The position numbers and the translations under genes are program-made. From an uncultured bacterium (GTDB lineage: Bacteria; Cyanobacteriota; Vampirovibrionia; Gastranaerophilales; Gastranaerophilaceae), in assembly GCA_902777605.1 (NCBI GenBank), contig CACYUI010000002.1, positions 1 to 33,336 of the forward strand: a stretch of DNA of 33,336 bases, read 5' to 3'. Below the pieces are notes generated by a model, which worked only from the letters and a program-made list of their open reading frames with translations, searched no databases and was not told the DNA's origin. Below are positions 1-8,454 of the stretch, piece by piece (position 1 is the stretch's first letter; each line of letters begins with the position of its first letter).

Positions 1-1
1 G

Positions 2-56
2 TTTCTGTTTTCTTTCTCTCTTTTCTTCGCAACAAAAGAGAGAAAGAAAATAGAAA
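2..56. repeat. Polypyrimidine/polypurine inverted repeat (long hairpin)
   Basis: Positions 8-24 and 34-50 are perfect inverted copies (17 bp) around a 9-base loop. The pairing extends to 2-6 with 52-56 across a G-T wobble, so the whole is about a 23-bp stem. One arm is all C/T and the other all A/G. It lies about 90 bases past the stop of the MacB-like permease gene and may end that transcript. The arm order (pyrimidine first, purine second, on either strand) and the lack of a following T-run are not those of a standard intrinsic terminator. Confidence 0.75.
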
Positions 57-141
57 GAGTCATTTTGACTAAAGTTGGTAATAATAAAAGTATTTACGAT
101 TTTTGCACCAAAATACATATTATGATGCAAAATTCAATAGC

Positions 142-1368
142 TTACTCATATCTTAAAGCATCAATTGGGTTTAAAAGTGATGCTTTATAAGCAGGATAGT
201 ATCCAAAGCCTATTCCTACCAATCCAGAAAAACAGAAAGATAGCAAAATTGGAGAAAGTGTTATTTCTATTGCTGTCCCGAATAATAATCCAACCGTTAG
301 AGCAATTATTATTCCGACCGCAACTCCTATCAATCCTCCAATTAATGATAGTACTAAAGCTTCAATTAAGAATTGCAGCCTTATGTCTGACGCTCTTGCC
401 CCAATTGCCATTCTTATGCCAATTTCTTTTGTTCTTTCAGTCACTGAAACAAGCATAATATTCATGATACCGATGCCGCCTACAACAAGAGATACGGAGG
501 CGATTGATGCTAAAAGAATAGCAAAAGTTCTGACTGTTGATTTCATTTTTTCTTGAAATTCTGCAGAATTTCTTATTTCAAAGTCATTTTCTTGTGTTTT
601 GCCCAAATTGTGCCTTGTTCTTAAAATTTCTTCAATATCTTTTTGCGCTATAGCGGAGCTTTCCAGCGATTCTGCTTGTGCAATTATTTGGTTAACTGAA
701 CCCGGAAAGTCTGTACCAAAAACTTTTCTTTGAGCTGTTGTAAGCGGTATGAATATCAAATCATCCTGATCCATAGGACCAACGGTACCTTTAGATACAA
801 GAGTGCCTATTACTTTAAAAGGTACATTACCGACTCTTATTGTTTTGCCGACAGAATTAATATCTCCGAAAAGTTCTCTTTCAACAGAGCTGCCTATAAT
901 TGCAACTTTTGCCGCATTATTGTTGTCATCTCTTGTAAATGAGTGTCCGTCTTTTATTTCATAATTTTTTATGTATAAATATTGATTTGTAATTCCATAA
1001 ATAGTTGTTTGCCAGTTTTGGTTGCCAAACATAACTTGACGCGAAGAACTCATAAGTGGGGCTACGCAGCTAATTCCTCTTGCATTCTTTTTTATGGCAT
1101 CCGCATCTTTTACGCTTAAAGTAGGTTTTGAACCCATACCCATTGATACACCGCCTGATTTAGCTGTTGCAGAGCGTATAGTTAAGATGTTTGAGCCCAT
1201 AGATTCCATATTAGACTGCACTTGTTTATTTGCTCCAGAACCTATAGCAAGCATTACAATAACGGCACTAACACCGATAATTATACCTAAAGAAGTAAGA
1301 GCTGAGCGCATTTTATTAACTTTTAATGAGCCTATTGCTATTTTTAATGTTGACTTAAAATCAATCAT
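142..1368 (-). CDS. MacB-like ABC transporter permease
   Basis: A 408-residue integral membrane permease of the MacB/FtsX type. One N-terminal membrane segment (about residues 20-45) is followed by a large periplasmic MacB_PCD-type domain. Three C-terminal membrane segments (about residues 280-400) follow, with the typical stretch containing ERTKEIGIRMAIGA. In E. coli MacB the ATPase and permease are one chain; here the ATPase is the separate gene upstream. The start codon overlaps the ATPase stop by four bases (ATGA), which suggests translational coupling and 1:1 synthesis. With the adaptor and TolC-like gene it should form a mechanotransmitting exporter for a peptide, lipid or toxic compound. 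The substrate cannot be told from sequence. Confidence 0.93.
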   Translation of the reverse strand: MIDFKSTLKIAIGSLKVNKMRSALTSLGIIIGVSAVIVMLAIGSGANKQVQSNMESMGSNILTIRSATAKSGGVSMGMGSKPTLSVKDADAIKKNARGISCVAPLMSSSRQVMFGNQNWQTTIYGITNQYLYIKNYEIKDGHSFTRDDNNNAAKVAIIGSSVERELFGDINSVGKTIRVGNVPFKVIGTLVSKGTVGPMDQDDLIFIPLTTAQRKVFGTDFPGSVNQIIAQAESLESSAIAQKDIEEILRTRHNLGKTQENDFEIRNSAEFQEKMKSTVRTFAILLASIASVSLVVGGIGIMNIMLVSVTERTKEIGIRMAIGARASDIRLQFLIEALVLSLIGGLIGVAVGIIIALTVGLLFGTAIEITLSPILLSFCFSGLVGIGFGYYPAYKASLLNPIDALRYE

Positions 1369-2081
1369 GTTTCTCTATTCCTCTGTTTTAACCATTCTTC
1401 TTTCGGCAGGTCTGAAACAATTTGTCCGTCTTTAAATTTTATAATGCGTTTTGTATACTCTGCTATATCGGGCTCGTGTGTTACAAGAACAACAGTTTTA
1501 CCGTATTTTGCATTCAAATTTACAAAAAATTCCATCACATCAATACTTGTTTTTGTATCTAAATTACCTGTAGGTTCATCAGCAAGGATTAGTGGTGCAT
1601 CATTTACAATAGCTCTCGCTATTGCAACTCTTTGCTGCTGACCTCCTGACATTTGGGATGGCATATTGTTTTCTTTGTTTTCCAAGCCTACTACTTTCAA
1701 TGCTTCTCTTGCCCTTTTCAATCTTTCTTCGTGTGATAATCCCTTATAAATCATCGGCATACAAACATTATCTAAGGCCGAGGTTCTTGATATAAGGTTA
1801 AACCCTTGAAAAACAAATCCTATTTTTTGATTTCTTATATCAGAAAGCTGATTTGATGTTAGTGAAAAAACATCGACACCATCGAGATAATACTCGCCGC
1901 TTGTCGGCTTATCCAGTGTTCCTAGCATATTCATGCAAGTAGATTTACCAGAGCCGGAAGTTCCCATAATTGCTACAAATTCACCTTCATTTATGGTAAA
2001 CGAAACATCATTGAGGGCGTAAAATTCCTCGTCCCCCATTTTATACATTTTTTTTGCATGTCTTACATCGATTAATGTCAT
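1365..2081 (-). CDS. MacB/LolD-family ABC transporter ATPase
   Basis: A 238-residue cytoplasmic nucleotide-binding subunit that would power the adjacent MacB-like permease. Visible motifs are Walker A GTSGSGKST (40-48), Q-loop Gln92, ABC signature MSGGQQQR (144-151), Walker B LILADE (164-169) with a following D-loop (GNLD), and switch His202. The length is that of a stand-alone LolD/MacB ATPase domain. It lies 15 bases downstream of the adaptor gene and its end overlaps the permease start by four bases. The leader has an AGG-type ribosome site about 15 bases before ATG, which is weak, so coupling to the upstream gene is plausible. Confidence 0.95.
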   Translation of the reverse strand: MTLIDVRHAKKMYKMGDEEFYALNDVSFTINEGEFVAIMGTSGSGKSTCMNMLGTLDKPTSGEYYLDGVDVFSLTSNQLSDIRNQKIGFVFQGFNLISRTSALDNVCMPMIYKGLSHEERLKRAREALKVVGLENKENNMPSQMSGGQQQRVAIARAIVNDAPLILADEPTGNLDTKTSIDVMEFFVNLNAKYGKTVVLVTHEPDIAEYTKRIIKFKDGQIVSDLPKEEWLKQRNRET

Positions 2082-2096
2082 TTTTATTATTTACCT

Positions 2097-3248
2097 TTAT
2101 AGCGGTGGTCTGCGCATTCCTGTTGATTGTTTTTTCTTTTTGTTAGTTATTGTACCAACAATAACCTTTGTTTTTTCTTTTATTTTGTCTGAAGTTATTT
2201 GAGTATAATTATCATCAGAAAGCCCTACTTTTACATCAATTCTTTCAGGGCCTGAAGGTGTCATTACCCAAACTCCCTGATTCTCAAATTTCTTTGTATT
2301 ATCTTCAGGAGTGAATTTAAAAGCCTTATTATCAATTACCAATACATCTTTAGCTTGTCCTGTAATTATAGAAACATTCGCACTCATGCCGGGGATTGCA
2401 AAACCATCTGAGTTATCAACTGAAACTATAACTGTGTATGTAACGACATTATTCGTTGTTGTCGATGCAAGCCTTACCTGAGTTACGGAACCGACAAATT
2501 TTTCATTCGGGTAACCGTCAAGAGTGTATTCCGCTAGTTGTCCGACTTTAATTTTACCTATATCAGCTTCTGATACGCTTGTTTCAATTTGCATTTTGGT
2601 TAAATCTTCTGCAACTTCAAATAATGTTGGTGTATTAAAGCTTGCAGCTACTGTTTGACCAACATCTACCGCTCTTGAAATTACCGTTCCGTCAACAGGT
2701 GATGTAATTTTTGAATAGCCTAAATTTGTTAAATTATTCTTTAGTGTTGCTTTTTGAGCATTCATTTCTGCTCTTGCTGCTGCGACATCTGCCTGTGCCG
2801 TCAGATAATTTGAACGGGCAAGTTCCACATCGTCTCTTGATACATAATTTTTTGCAAACAAGTGTTCGTATCTTTTGTAATTATTTCTTTTATATTCTAA
2901 ATTTGCTTGTGCTTTTGCGTATGCTGCCTGTGCATTGTTAAGCTTTGCAGTTGATTGGTCAACATTTGATTGAAATAGACTTGGGTCAAGTTCTGCAAGC
3001 AATTGTCCTTTTTTTACTTGAGAATTATAGTCAACATATATTTTGGCAACGGTTCCTGATACCTGTGTACCAACTGCAATTGTATTAATAGGTTTTATTG
3101 TCCCTGATGCTTCTACATATTCAGTTATCGTACCTATTGAAACTTCTTTTGTAATGTATTTTGCAGAGCCGTTTTTCAAAAAGAATACAACGGTAATAAC
3201 TAATATTATTGCGAATAAGATAATTCCGATAATGACTTTTTTATTCAT
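2097..3248 (-). CDS. MacA-like periplasmic adaptor (membrane fusion protein)
   Basis: A 383-residue HlyD/MacA-family adaptor. Residues about 3-25 form an N-terminal membrane anchor. A barrel-sandwich (biotinyl-lipoyl-like) half-motif follows around VGTQVSGTVAKIYVDYNSQV. Then comes an alanine-rich alpha-hairpin coiled coil (about 95-175), the second lipoyl half (TSPVDGTVISRAVDVGQTV) and beta-barrel domains. The lysine-rich C-terminus ends in a short arginine/proline tail. It should bridge the inner-membrane ABC permease and the TolC-like channel encoded just upstream. The gene starts 13 bases after the TolC-like stop, with a good AAGGA ribosome site. Confidence 0.93.
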   Translation of the reverse strand: MNKKVIIGIILFAIILVITVVFFLKNGSAKYITKEVSIGTITEYVEASGTIKPINTIAVGTQVSGTVAKIYVDYNSQVKKGQLLAELDPSLFQSNVDQSTAKLNNAQAAYAKAQANLEYKRNNYKRYEHLFAKNYVSRDDVELARSNYLTAQADVAAARAEMNAQKATLKNNLTNLGYSKITSPVDGTVISRAVDVGQTVAASFNTPTLFEVAEDLTKMQIETSVSEADIGKIKVGQLAEYTLDGYPNEKFVGSVTQVRLASTTTNNVVTYTVIVSVDNSDGFAIPGMSANVSIITGQAKDVLVIDNKAFKFTPEDNTKKFENQGVWVMTPSGPERIDVKVGLSDDNYTQITSDKIKEKTKVIVGTITNKKKKQSTGMRRPPL

Positions 3249-3261
3249 TTTTTATTCCTTC

Positions 3262-4875
3262 TTATAGTGAATTAGGTTGGGCAGGATTTTTTCCATTCCC
3301 GTTAATACCCATACCCATTGATTTTATTAGAGCCTCTCTTGCTATATTATATTTAAGCACAGATTCAACAAAACTTAATTGCGCTTTATTATAATTAGTT
3401 AAGGCATCTTGTAATTCTACATAGTTATTTAGTCCGACACTATACCTTCCGTCAGCAAGTTCAAAATTCTCTAATGTAGCTTTAACTTTTGTACTCATTA
3501 GAGGAATTTTCCTCTCCAGGTGACGCATATTTATGTAATTGTCTTGTACTTCCCAATATATATCAGATTTAGTCATATTAACATTGTGCTGTGCTATATT
3601 TAAAAAATTTTCTCCTTCTTTTATTTGGAAGTATATTCCATAAGGGTTAATTGAGCCTAGCCCAATTCCTGCGCCGACTTGTAATGGATGTGATGATGAA
3701 GCACCTTCGCTTTTGTTAATGCTCCATGATAGTGAACCTGTAATTTCCGGTGCATATTGTCTTCTCAATGCTTTTAATGCTTCATTTTGTACTGAAACTA
3801 ATATTTCATCTGATTTTAAATCTGGTCTTAGTTCAAGCGCTTTGTTAACAGCATCTTGCTTAGAAATCTTCATGGGATTTAATTTATAATCTTGAATTAT
3901 ATCATTGTGTTCTATGCCCGAAGACAAAAGTACCAAACCATCTGCGTTTCTTCTCATTGTTGGAATCGGAGGCTTTGAATTATTTGCTGATTCAATTTTC
4001 TTTTTATAATCAGCTTTTAAAAAACCAAAATTTTCTGTATTCTCTACAATAAATGGTTTATCTTCCTGATAATACATACTATTTTCTAAATCTATTATCG
4101 CATTCAGCAGGCTGTTTTGTCCTTCAACAAGCTGAATTTTGGCATCTGCAAGGTTAACTTCTGCATTAACTACATCAATTTTTGATTTTAGACCTTCTTC
4201 AAACATTGCCTGTGTTCTGTTAGAATTCAGTGTCTGTATTCTGACATTTTGTTCAAAAATATCAAGATTTGCCAGTGCCGAAAGTACTTTATAATAATTT
4301 GTTCTAACATCATAGATTACATTTAGAGTCTCATAATCGTGCTCGTACTGAGCAGACAAGGTATCATATTTTGCCATATTAATTTTTGCAGTGGTTCTAC
4401 CAAAGTCCCATATCATTTCTGATAAGCCTAATGTAAGACCTAAAGAATTATCATAGTTTCTGGCAAATACTGTTTGTTGGTTGTTTTTGTGATAATAATT
4501 AAAACCGGCATTAAATCTTGGAGCATAGTTGGATCTGGCTTGCCCAATACCTGTTTCAGCAGCTTTTACTCTTTCTGCCGATACCATTAAATCAGGACTG
4601 TGTTTCAAAGCGTATTTGACGCAATCTTCTATTGTCATGACGGGTAATTGGTTAAAAGGAATTTTAGGTCTTCCTTGAATAACAGGTGGAAGTTTTATAT
4701 CCTCTATTTTATCTTTTTTCTTAATTTTTGAAGGTTTAAGGTTAACTGCATTTTTACTGTTTATCCAAGAGTTCTTATTTAACGATAATGCCTCAATACT
4801 GCTTGTATTTACCAGCATAACGCACATCGTTAAGCATGCAGAAATTATATATTTTTTTAAATACTTTCTCTTCAT
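3262..4875 (-). CDS. TolC-like outer-membrane efflux channel (first copy)
   Basis: A 537-residue outer-membrane factor, first gene of the MacAB-like operon. The start is placed at the ATG at 4875: the frame stays open for 13 more codons only from a TTG, and the ATG gives a clean signal peptide (basic MKRKYLKK, then a hydrophobic stretch ending near SSIEA). Two OEP-type repeats are recognisable, each beginning with a V/A-x-x-A-L motif (DCVKYALKHSPDL; QDAVNKALELRPDL), with long heptad-like helices. Between them sits an insertion of roughly 60 residues, rich in polar residues and proline. No strong ribosome site precedes the ATG. A possible -10 (TATAAT on the minus strand) lies at 4927-4932. Confidence 0.92.
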   Translation of the reverse strand: MKRKYLKKYIISACLTMCVMLVNTSSIEALSLNKNSWINSKNAVNLKPSKIKKKDKIEDIKLPPVIQGRPKIPFNQLPVMTIEDCVKYALKHSPDLMVSAERVKAAETGIGQARSNYAPRFNAGFNYYHKNNQQTVFARNYDNSLGLTLGLSEMIWDFGRTTAKINMAKYDTLSAQYEHDYETLNVIYDVRTNYYKVLSALANLDIFEQNVRIQTLNSNRTQAMFEEGLKSKIDVVNAEVNLADAKIQLVEGQNSLLNAIIDLENSMYYQEDKPFIVENTENFGFLKADYKKKIESANNSKPPIPTMRRNADGLVLLSSGIEHNDIIQDYKLNPMKISKQDAVNKALELRPDLKSDEILVSVQNEALKALRRQYAPEITGSLSWSINKSEGASSSHPLQVGAGIGLGSINPYGIYFQIKEGENFLNIAQHNVNMTKSDIYWEVQDNYINMRHLERKIPLMSTKVKATLENFELADGRYSVGLNNYVELQDALTNYNKAQLSFVESVLKYNIAREALIKSMGMGINGNGKNPAQPNSL

Positions 4876-5055
4876 TACAAAGATATTGTACTTCAAAAAA
4901 ACTATAAAAAGCAAAATATTTAGCGGATTATAGCCGTTTTTTGTAACAATTTATTAATTAATATATTTAAAAGTGTAAAATATACAAATTTTTTGTTTTT
5001 TATAGTAATATATAAATTGTTAAAATTTAATTGACGTAAATTGCGTTGGTAGAAT

Positions 5056-5061
5056 AGGAGG
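5056..5061 (+). promoter_or_regulatory. Strong Shine-Dalgarno that fixes a TTG start for speD
   Basis: AGGAGG lies eight bases before the TTG at 5070. An ATG at 5065 is only three bases from the AGGAGG and opens a frame that stops after two codons (ATG AAT TGA), so it cannot start the gene. The next in-frame ATG is at codon 48, inside the conserved domain. TTG is therefore the start. Confidence 0.8.
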
Positions 5062-5069
5062 CACATGAA

Positions 5070-5531
5070 TTGACAATTGTATCATCATCACTAAAAGAGC
5101 TAGAAACTCACTCTAATTTAGACAAAGTTAATTTGGGACAACATGTATTGGCAGAATTTTTTGAATGTGACCCTAATATTTTGAATAATAGTGACAAAGT
5201 TGAAAAGTATATGATAGATGCGGCTCTGGAGTGTGGTGCAACAATTGTTCAAAAGTGCTTTCATATGTTTAACCCATATGGTGTTTCCGGTGTAGTAATT
5301 ATTTCTGAAAGCCACTTAGCAATTCATACATGGCCTGAATTGGGTTATGCGGCAGTAGACTTGTTTACTTGCGGAACAAAGTGTGATCCAAAAGTCGCTT
5401 ATGAATTTTTAAAGAAAAAATTTAATTCTAAAAAAGCTTCATTTACCGAATTGAAACGCGGTATAATTGACAGAGAAACTCTTAAATTATCAGAACAACC
5501 GTTTGAAGTTGCTGAACAATTTGAAGAATAA
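5070..5531 (+). CDS. speD: S-adenosylmethionine decarboxylase proenzyme (SpeD, class 1B type)
   Basis: A 153-residue pyruvoyl enzyme that decarboxylates S-adenosylmethionine to supply aminopropyl groups for spermidine. The self-cleavage site is Glu80-Ser81 in ISESHLAIHTWPE; Ser81 would become the pyruvoyl group. His86 and Cys101 (in FTCG) match the other processing and catalytic residues of the small bacterial/archaeal class. The N-terminal LGQHVLAEFFECDP block is also typical. It starts at TTG with an ideal ribosome site. No spermidine synthase gene lies next to it, so its partner must be elsewhere. It appears monocistronic, ending at a strong terminator. Confidence 0.97.
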   Translation: MTIVSSSLKELETHSNLDKVNLGQHVLAEFFECDPNILNNSDKVEKYMIDAALECGATIVQKCFHMFNPYGVSGVVIISESHLAIHTWPELGYAAVDLFTCGTKCDPKVAYEFLKKKFNSKKASFTELKRGIIDRETLKLSEQPFEVAEQFEE

Positions 5532-5550
5532 AACGAAAATAATAATAATC

Positions 5551-5582
5551 AAAAAACAGGATATCTATATATCCTGTTTTTT
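5551..5582 (+). terminator. Rho-independent terminator after speD
   Basis: A 14-bp perfect stem (5551-5564 with 5569-5582) around the loop CTAT. The arms are A6-CAGGATAT and ATATCCTG-T6, so the 3' side ends in a T-run. It starts 20 bases past the speD stop. Confidence 0.9.
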
Positions 5583-5610
5583 GTAATGTATTGTAACAAA
5601 TAGTCAATTT

Positions 5611-5616
5611 TATAAT
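5611..5616 (+). promoter_or_regulatory. Possible -10 element for the M16 peptidase gene
   Basis: TATAAT sits 21 bases before the ATG at 5638. No good -35 lies at the usual distance (TTGTAA at 5591 leaves only 14 bases). If used, the leader would be about 15 bases, without a Shine-Dalgarno sequence. Confidence 0.35.
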
Positions 5617-5637
5617 TCTTTTTGTTTTTATATAAAT

Positions 5638-8454
5638 ATGGTTATAAAAGTGTTAGGTTTGAATAATGTTTTTTACGGCAGTAGTGTATCTAATACTGCT
5701 AATGTTTCAATTCCAAATAATCAAACTTTCAAAGGATCTGAAATACAAAATCACACTGTGTCTAATTTTGTACAAGTAAATACACAGAGTACAATTATAA
5801 AACCAAAAATTGCTCAAAAATATAAAAAAATGGGGACAGATAAGTTATCTAACGGTATTGAATTGCATAGTTACAAATTATCAAATGGATATAAAGTCAC
5901 TGTTGTACCAATTGAAGGTTCACCTGCTGTTGTAAAAACTTATGTAAATGTAGGTTCTATGAATGAAACACCCGATATAAAAGGTATAAGTCATTTTCTG
6001 GAACATATGGCATTCAATGGTACGAATGGAGAAAATGGGCATATAAAACTTGAAACAGGAGATTCATTCAAAAAAATTGATGAAATAGGCGGTTGGGCTA
6101 ATGCAACTACAAATTATGCTATTACGGACTATGTTAATTCATCTCCTTTACTCAATAAAGGTGATATAGAACAGCAAATAAAAGTCCTAGCTGCAATGGC
6201 TGAAGATTTAAAACTATCTGATGATATGATAGCCAAAGAAAAAGGGCCTGTAAGCTCTGAAATCAATATGATTTTAGATAATCCAAAAACTATAGCTATG
6301 GACCAGACCGTAAGAACTTTATTTAATGTTTCTAGTCCTGCTGATGAACTTGTAGGCGGGAGTGTAAAACATATACAGAATTTAACAAGGAAAAATGTTG
6401 TTGATTATTATAACAAGTATTATACTCCTAATAATACAAATATAGTAATTACAGGTGATGTAAATCCTGATGAAGTAATTAATCTTGTTGCTAAGAATTT
6501 TACTTCTACTAAAACTTCTGTCGGCAAAAAATATGAAGAAAAGTTAATTCCGATTCAAAATACGATTAGGAAAGATTATATTTCAGATAAAGCGACTTCT
6601 GCTGAAATTATGCTCGGTTTTGCCGGCCCTAAAAATTGTGATTCAAAAGAAAAAATATTATATTCTATAGCTGTAAATTATCTTTGTTCAAATTCTTCAA
6701 ATATTAATAAAAGTTTGAATGAATTAAATGCTCATATGTCAATTAATAGTGATAAAATTAGCACAAATCCAAATTCTCCAAGATTAAGTGTAATAGAGAT
6801 TGATTCGTCTGAGGAAAACTCTGAAAAAGTTTTATACAAATTGTATGAGTGTATTAATAACTTAAAGCCAATTACAGGAAAAGAACTCAACAGAATTAAG
6901 GATTCATTATTAGAATCAAAAGAAAAAATGTTTGAATACTCTGATAGTGTAAATGATGCAGTTGGTCATGCCGTATTAGACGGAGATTTAGGGTATGTAA
7001 CTAAGTATAATGAAATTTTATCAGATATAACAATTGATGATGTAAACAAAGCAATTGCAAAATATTTTGACTTGAATAAAACAGCTATAACTGTCATTCA
7101 TCCGCAAAATAATGTTAATTCGTCTGTTTCTTTTAAAGGAAATACTAATCGAAAACCAATTAATATGGATCATGTTGAGTGTTTAACTTTAAATAACAAT
7201 TTTGATATTGGATTTTATAAAAATAAAACCAATAACTTTGTAATGAATGTAAGCTTGAATACTGATGTTCCTTACAACAAAAAACCGGCAGTTAGAGATA
7301 TACTTGACGAAATATATATGATGGGAACATTAGATAAAACAGAAGACGAACTGAACCAATATTTAGAAGAAAATAATATATATCTGTCTCAATCTGCAGG
7401 AGCAAGTGGCATATCTGTGAGTGTTGAGTCTAATTCTAAAAATACACAAAAATCATTAGATATAGCAAAAGAGATTTTATACCGTCCGCGTATTAATGAA
7501 GAAAATTTAGAAAAGGCGAAAGAAAAAGTTAAAGACAGATTATTAAGACAAGAAGATACGGCTTGGAATTTATATAACGATTATAAATCACAATTTGATT
7601 CATATGCATTTTCTACAAAAGAAAAGCTTGACGCAATTGACTCTATAACAATTGATGATGTAAAAGATTTTTATAATTATGTTCAAAATAACTCAAGAGG
7701 AATTGTTACTTCAAATCTTCCGGAATCAAAACTTGATGTTACAAAAGAAAAAGTATTAAACTTTGCAAATTCTCTTCATAATGTAAGGGAAAACAAAATT
7801 AAGATATTAGATTTATATAATCCTCAGGATAATGCTGTTGTATTAACGAAAGCAAAAAATACTAATCAAGCTGATATTAGTGAAATTTACACTTTTAAAT
7901 GTGACAATTCGCTAAAAGAAAATGTTACAGGAGCTTTGATGCGTTCTATATTATCAGGTTCTAGCATAGGTTTGTTTGATAATCTTAGAGAAAAACAAAA
8001 TTTGGCGTATTCTGTGTTTGCTCATTTATCAAAGGATGAAGACAGAGGTGAATTATCTTTGAATATTTTAACTACTACTGATAATAAATCCACTGGCGAA
8101 AAAAGTTATGAAAATGTACAAAAATCAATAGAAGGCTTTCATAATCAAATAAATGAGTTAATTGCAGGTAATTTTACAGATAAAGATTTAGAAAACGCTA
8201 AGTTGATATTTAAAGCAATGCTTCTTGATAATGAAGGAACCAATACAAAAGTCGGTATAGTTAATTCAGGCTTAAATTCTATCCATGGAATAGACAGAGA
8301 TAATAAAACTTTCCAAATGGTAGACAGTATTACAAGGGATGATATTGTTAACATGGCTAAGAAAGTATTTAGTTCAAAACCGGTTTATTCTATTGTCGCA
8401 ACGCAAGAAACTCTTAATGCAAACAAAGAATATTTGGACAAATTAGCTGTATAA
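5638..8454 (+). CDS. M16 (pitrilysin/insulinase-like) zinc peptidase, two-half form
   Basis: A 938-residue M16 metallopeptidase. The first half carries the inverted zinc motif HFLEH (His119, Glu122, His123) with the distal glutamate Glu201 in KEKGPVSSEI, so the active site is complete. The second half is the inactive partner and keeps the R...Y element (Arg784 and Tyr791 in LREKQNLAYSV) that helps bind substrate. Together they would form the closed peptide-degrading chamber. No signal peptide is visible: the first 60 residues are polar, serine/asparagine-rich and probably disordered, so location is uncertain. An FKG tripeptide followed by S/N precedes each half (31-33 and 499-501). No ribosome site precedes the ATG. 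Its 3' end overlaps convergent tyrA by 12 bases. Confidence 0.95.
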   Translation: MVIKVLGLNNVFYGSSVSNTANVSIPNNQTFKGSEIQNHTVSNFVQVNTQSTIIKPKIAQKYKKMGTDKLSNGIELHSYKLSNGYKVTVVPIEGSPAVVKTYVNVGSMNETPDIKGISHFLEHMAFNGTNGENGHIKLETGDSFKKIDEIGGWANATTNYAITDYVNSSPLLNKGDIEQQIKVLAAMAEDLKLSDDMIAKEKGPVSSEINMILDNPKTIAMDQTVRTLFNVSSPADELVGGSVKHIQNLTRKNVVDYYNKYYTPNNTNIVITGDVNPDEVINLVAKNFTSTKTSVGKKYEEKLIPIQNTIRKDYISDKATSAEIMLGFAGPKNCDSKEKILYSIAVNYLCSNSSNINKSLNELNAHMSINSDKISTNPNSPRLSVIEIDSSEENSEKVLYKLYECINNLKPITGKELNRIKDSLLESKEKMFEYSDSVNDAVGHAVLDGDLGYVTKYNEILSDITIDDVNKAIAKYFDLNKTAITVIHPQNNVNSSVSFKGNTNRKPINMDHVECLTLNNNFDIGFYKNKTNNFVMNVSLNTDVPYNKKPAVRDILDEIYMMGTLDKTEDELNQYLEENNIYLSQSAGASGISVSVESNSKNTQKSLDIAKEILYRPRINEENLEKAKEKVKDRLLRQEDTAWNLYNDYKSQFDSYAFSTKEKLDAIDSITIDDVKDFYNYVQNNSRGIVTSNLPESKLDVTKEKVLNFANSLHNVRENKIKILDLYNPQDNAVVLTKAKNTNQADISEIYTFKCDNSLKENVTGALMRSILSGSSIGLFDNLREKQNLAYSVFAHLSKDEDRGELSLNILTTTDNKSTGEKSYENVQKSIEGFHNQINELIAGNFTDKDLENAKLIFKAMLLDNEGTNTKVGIVNSGLNSIHGIDRDNKTFQMVDSITRDDIVNMAKKVFSSKPVYSIVATQETLNANKEYLDKLAV

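Noticed and set aside
4876-4914. Longer TolC N-terminus beginning at TTG 4914
   Set aside because: The extra 13 residues would sit before a good signal peptide, and the ATG at 4875 gives a normal export signal.
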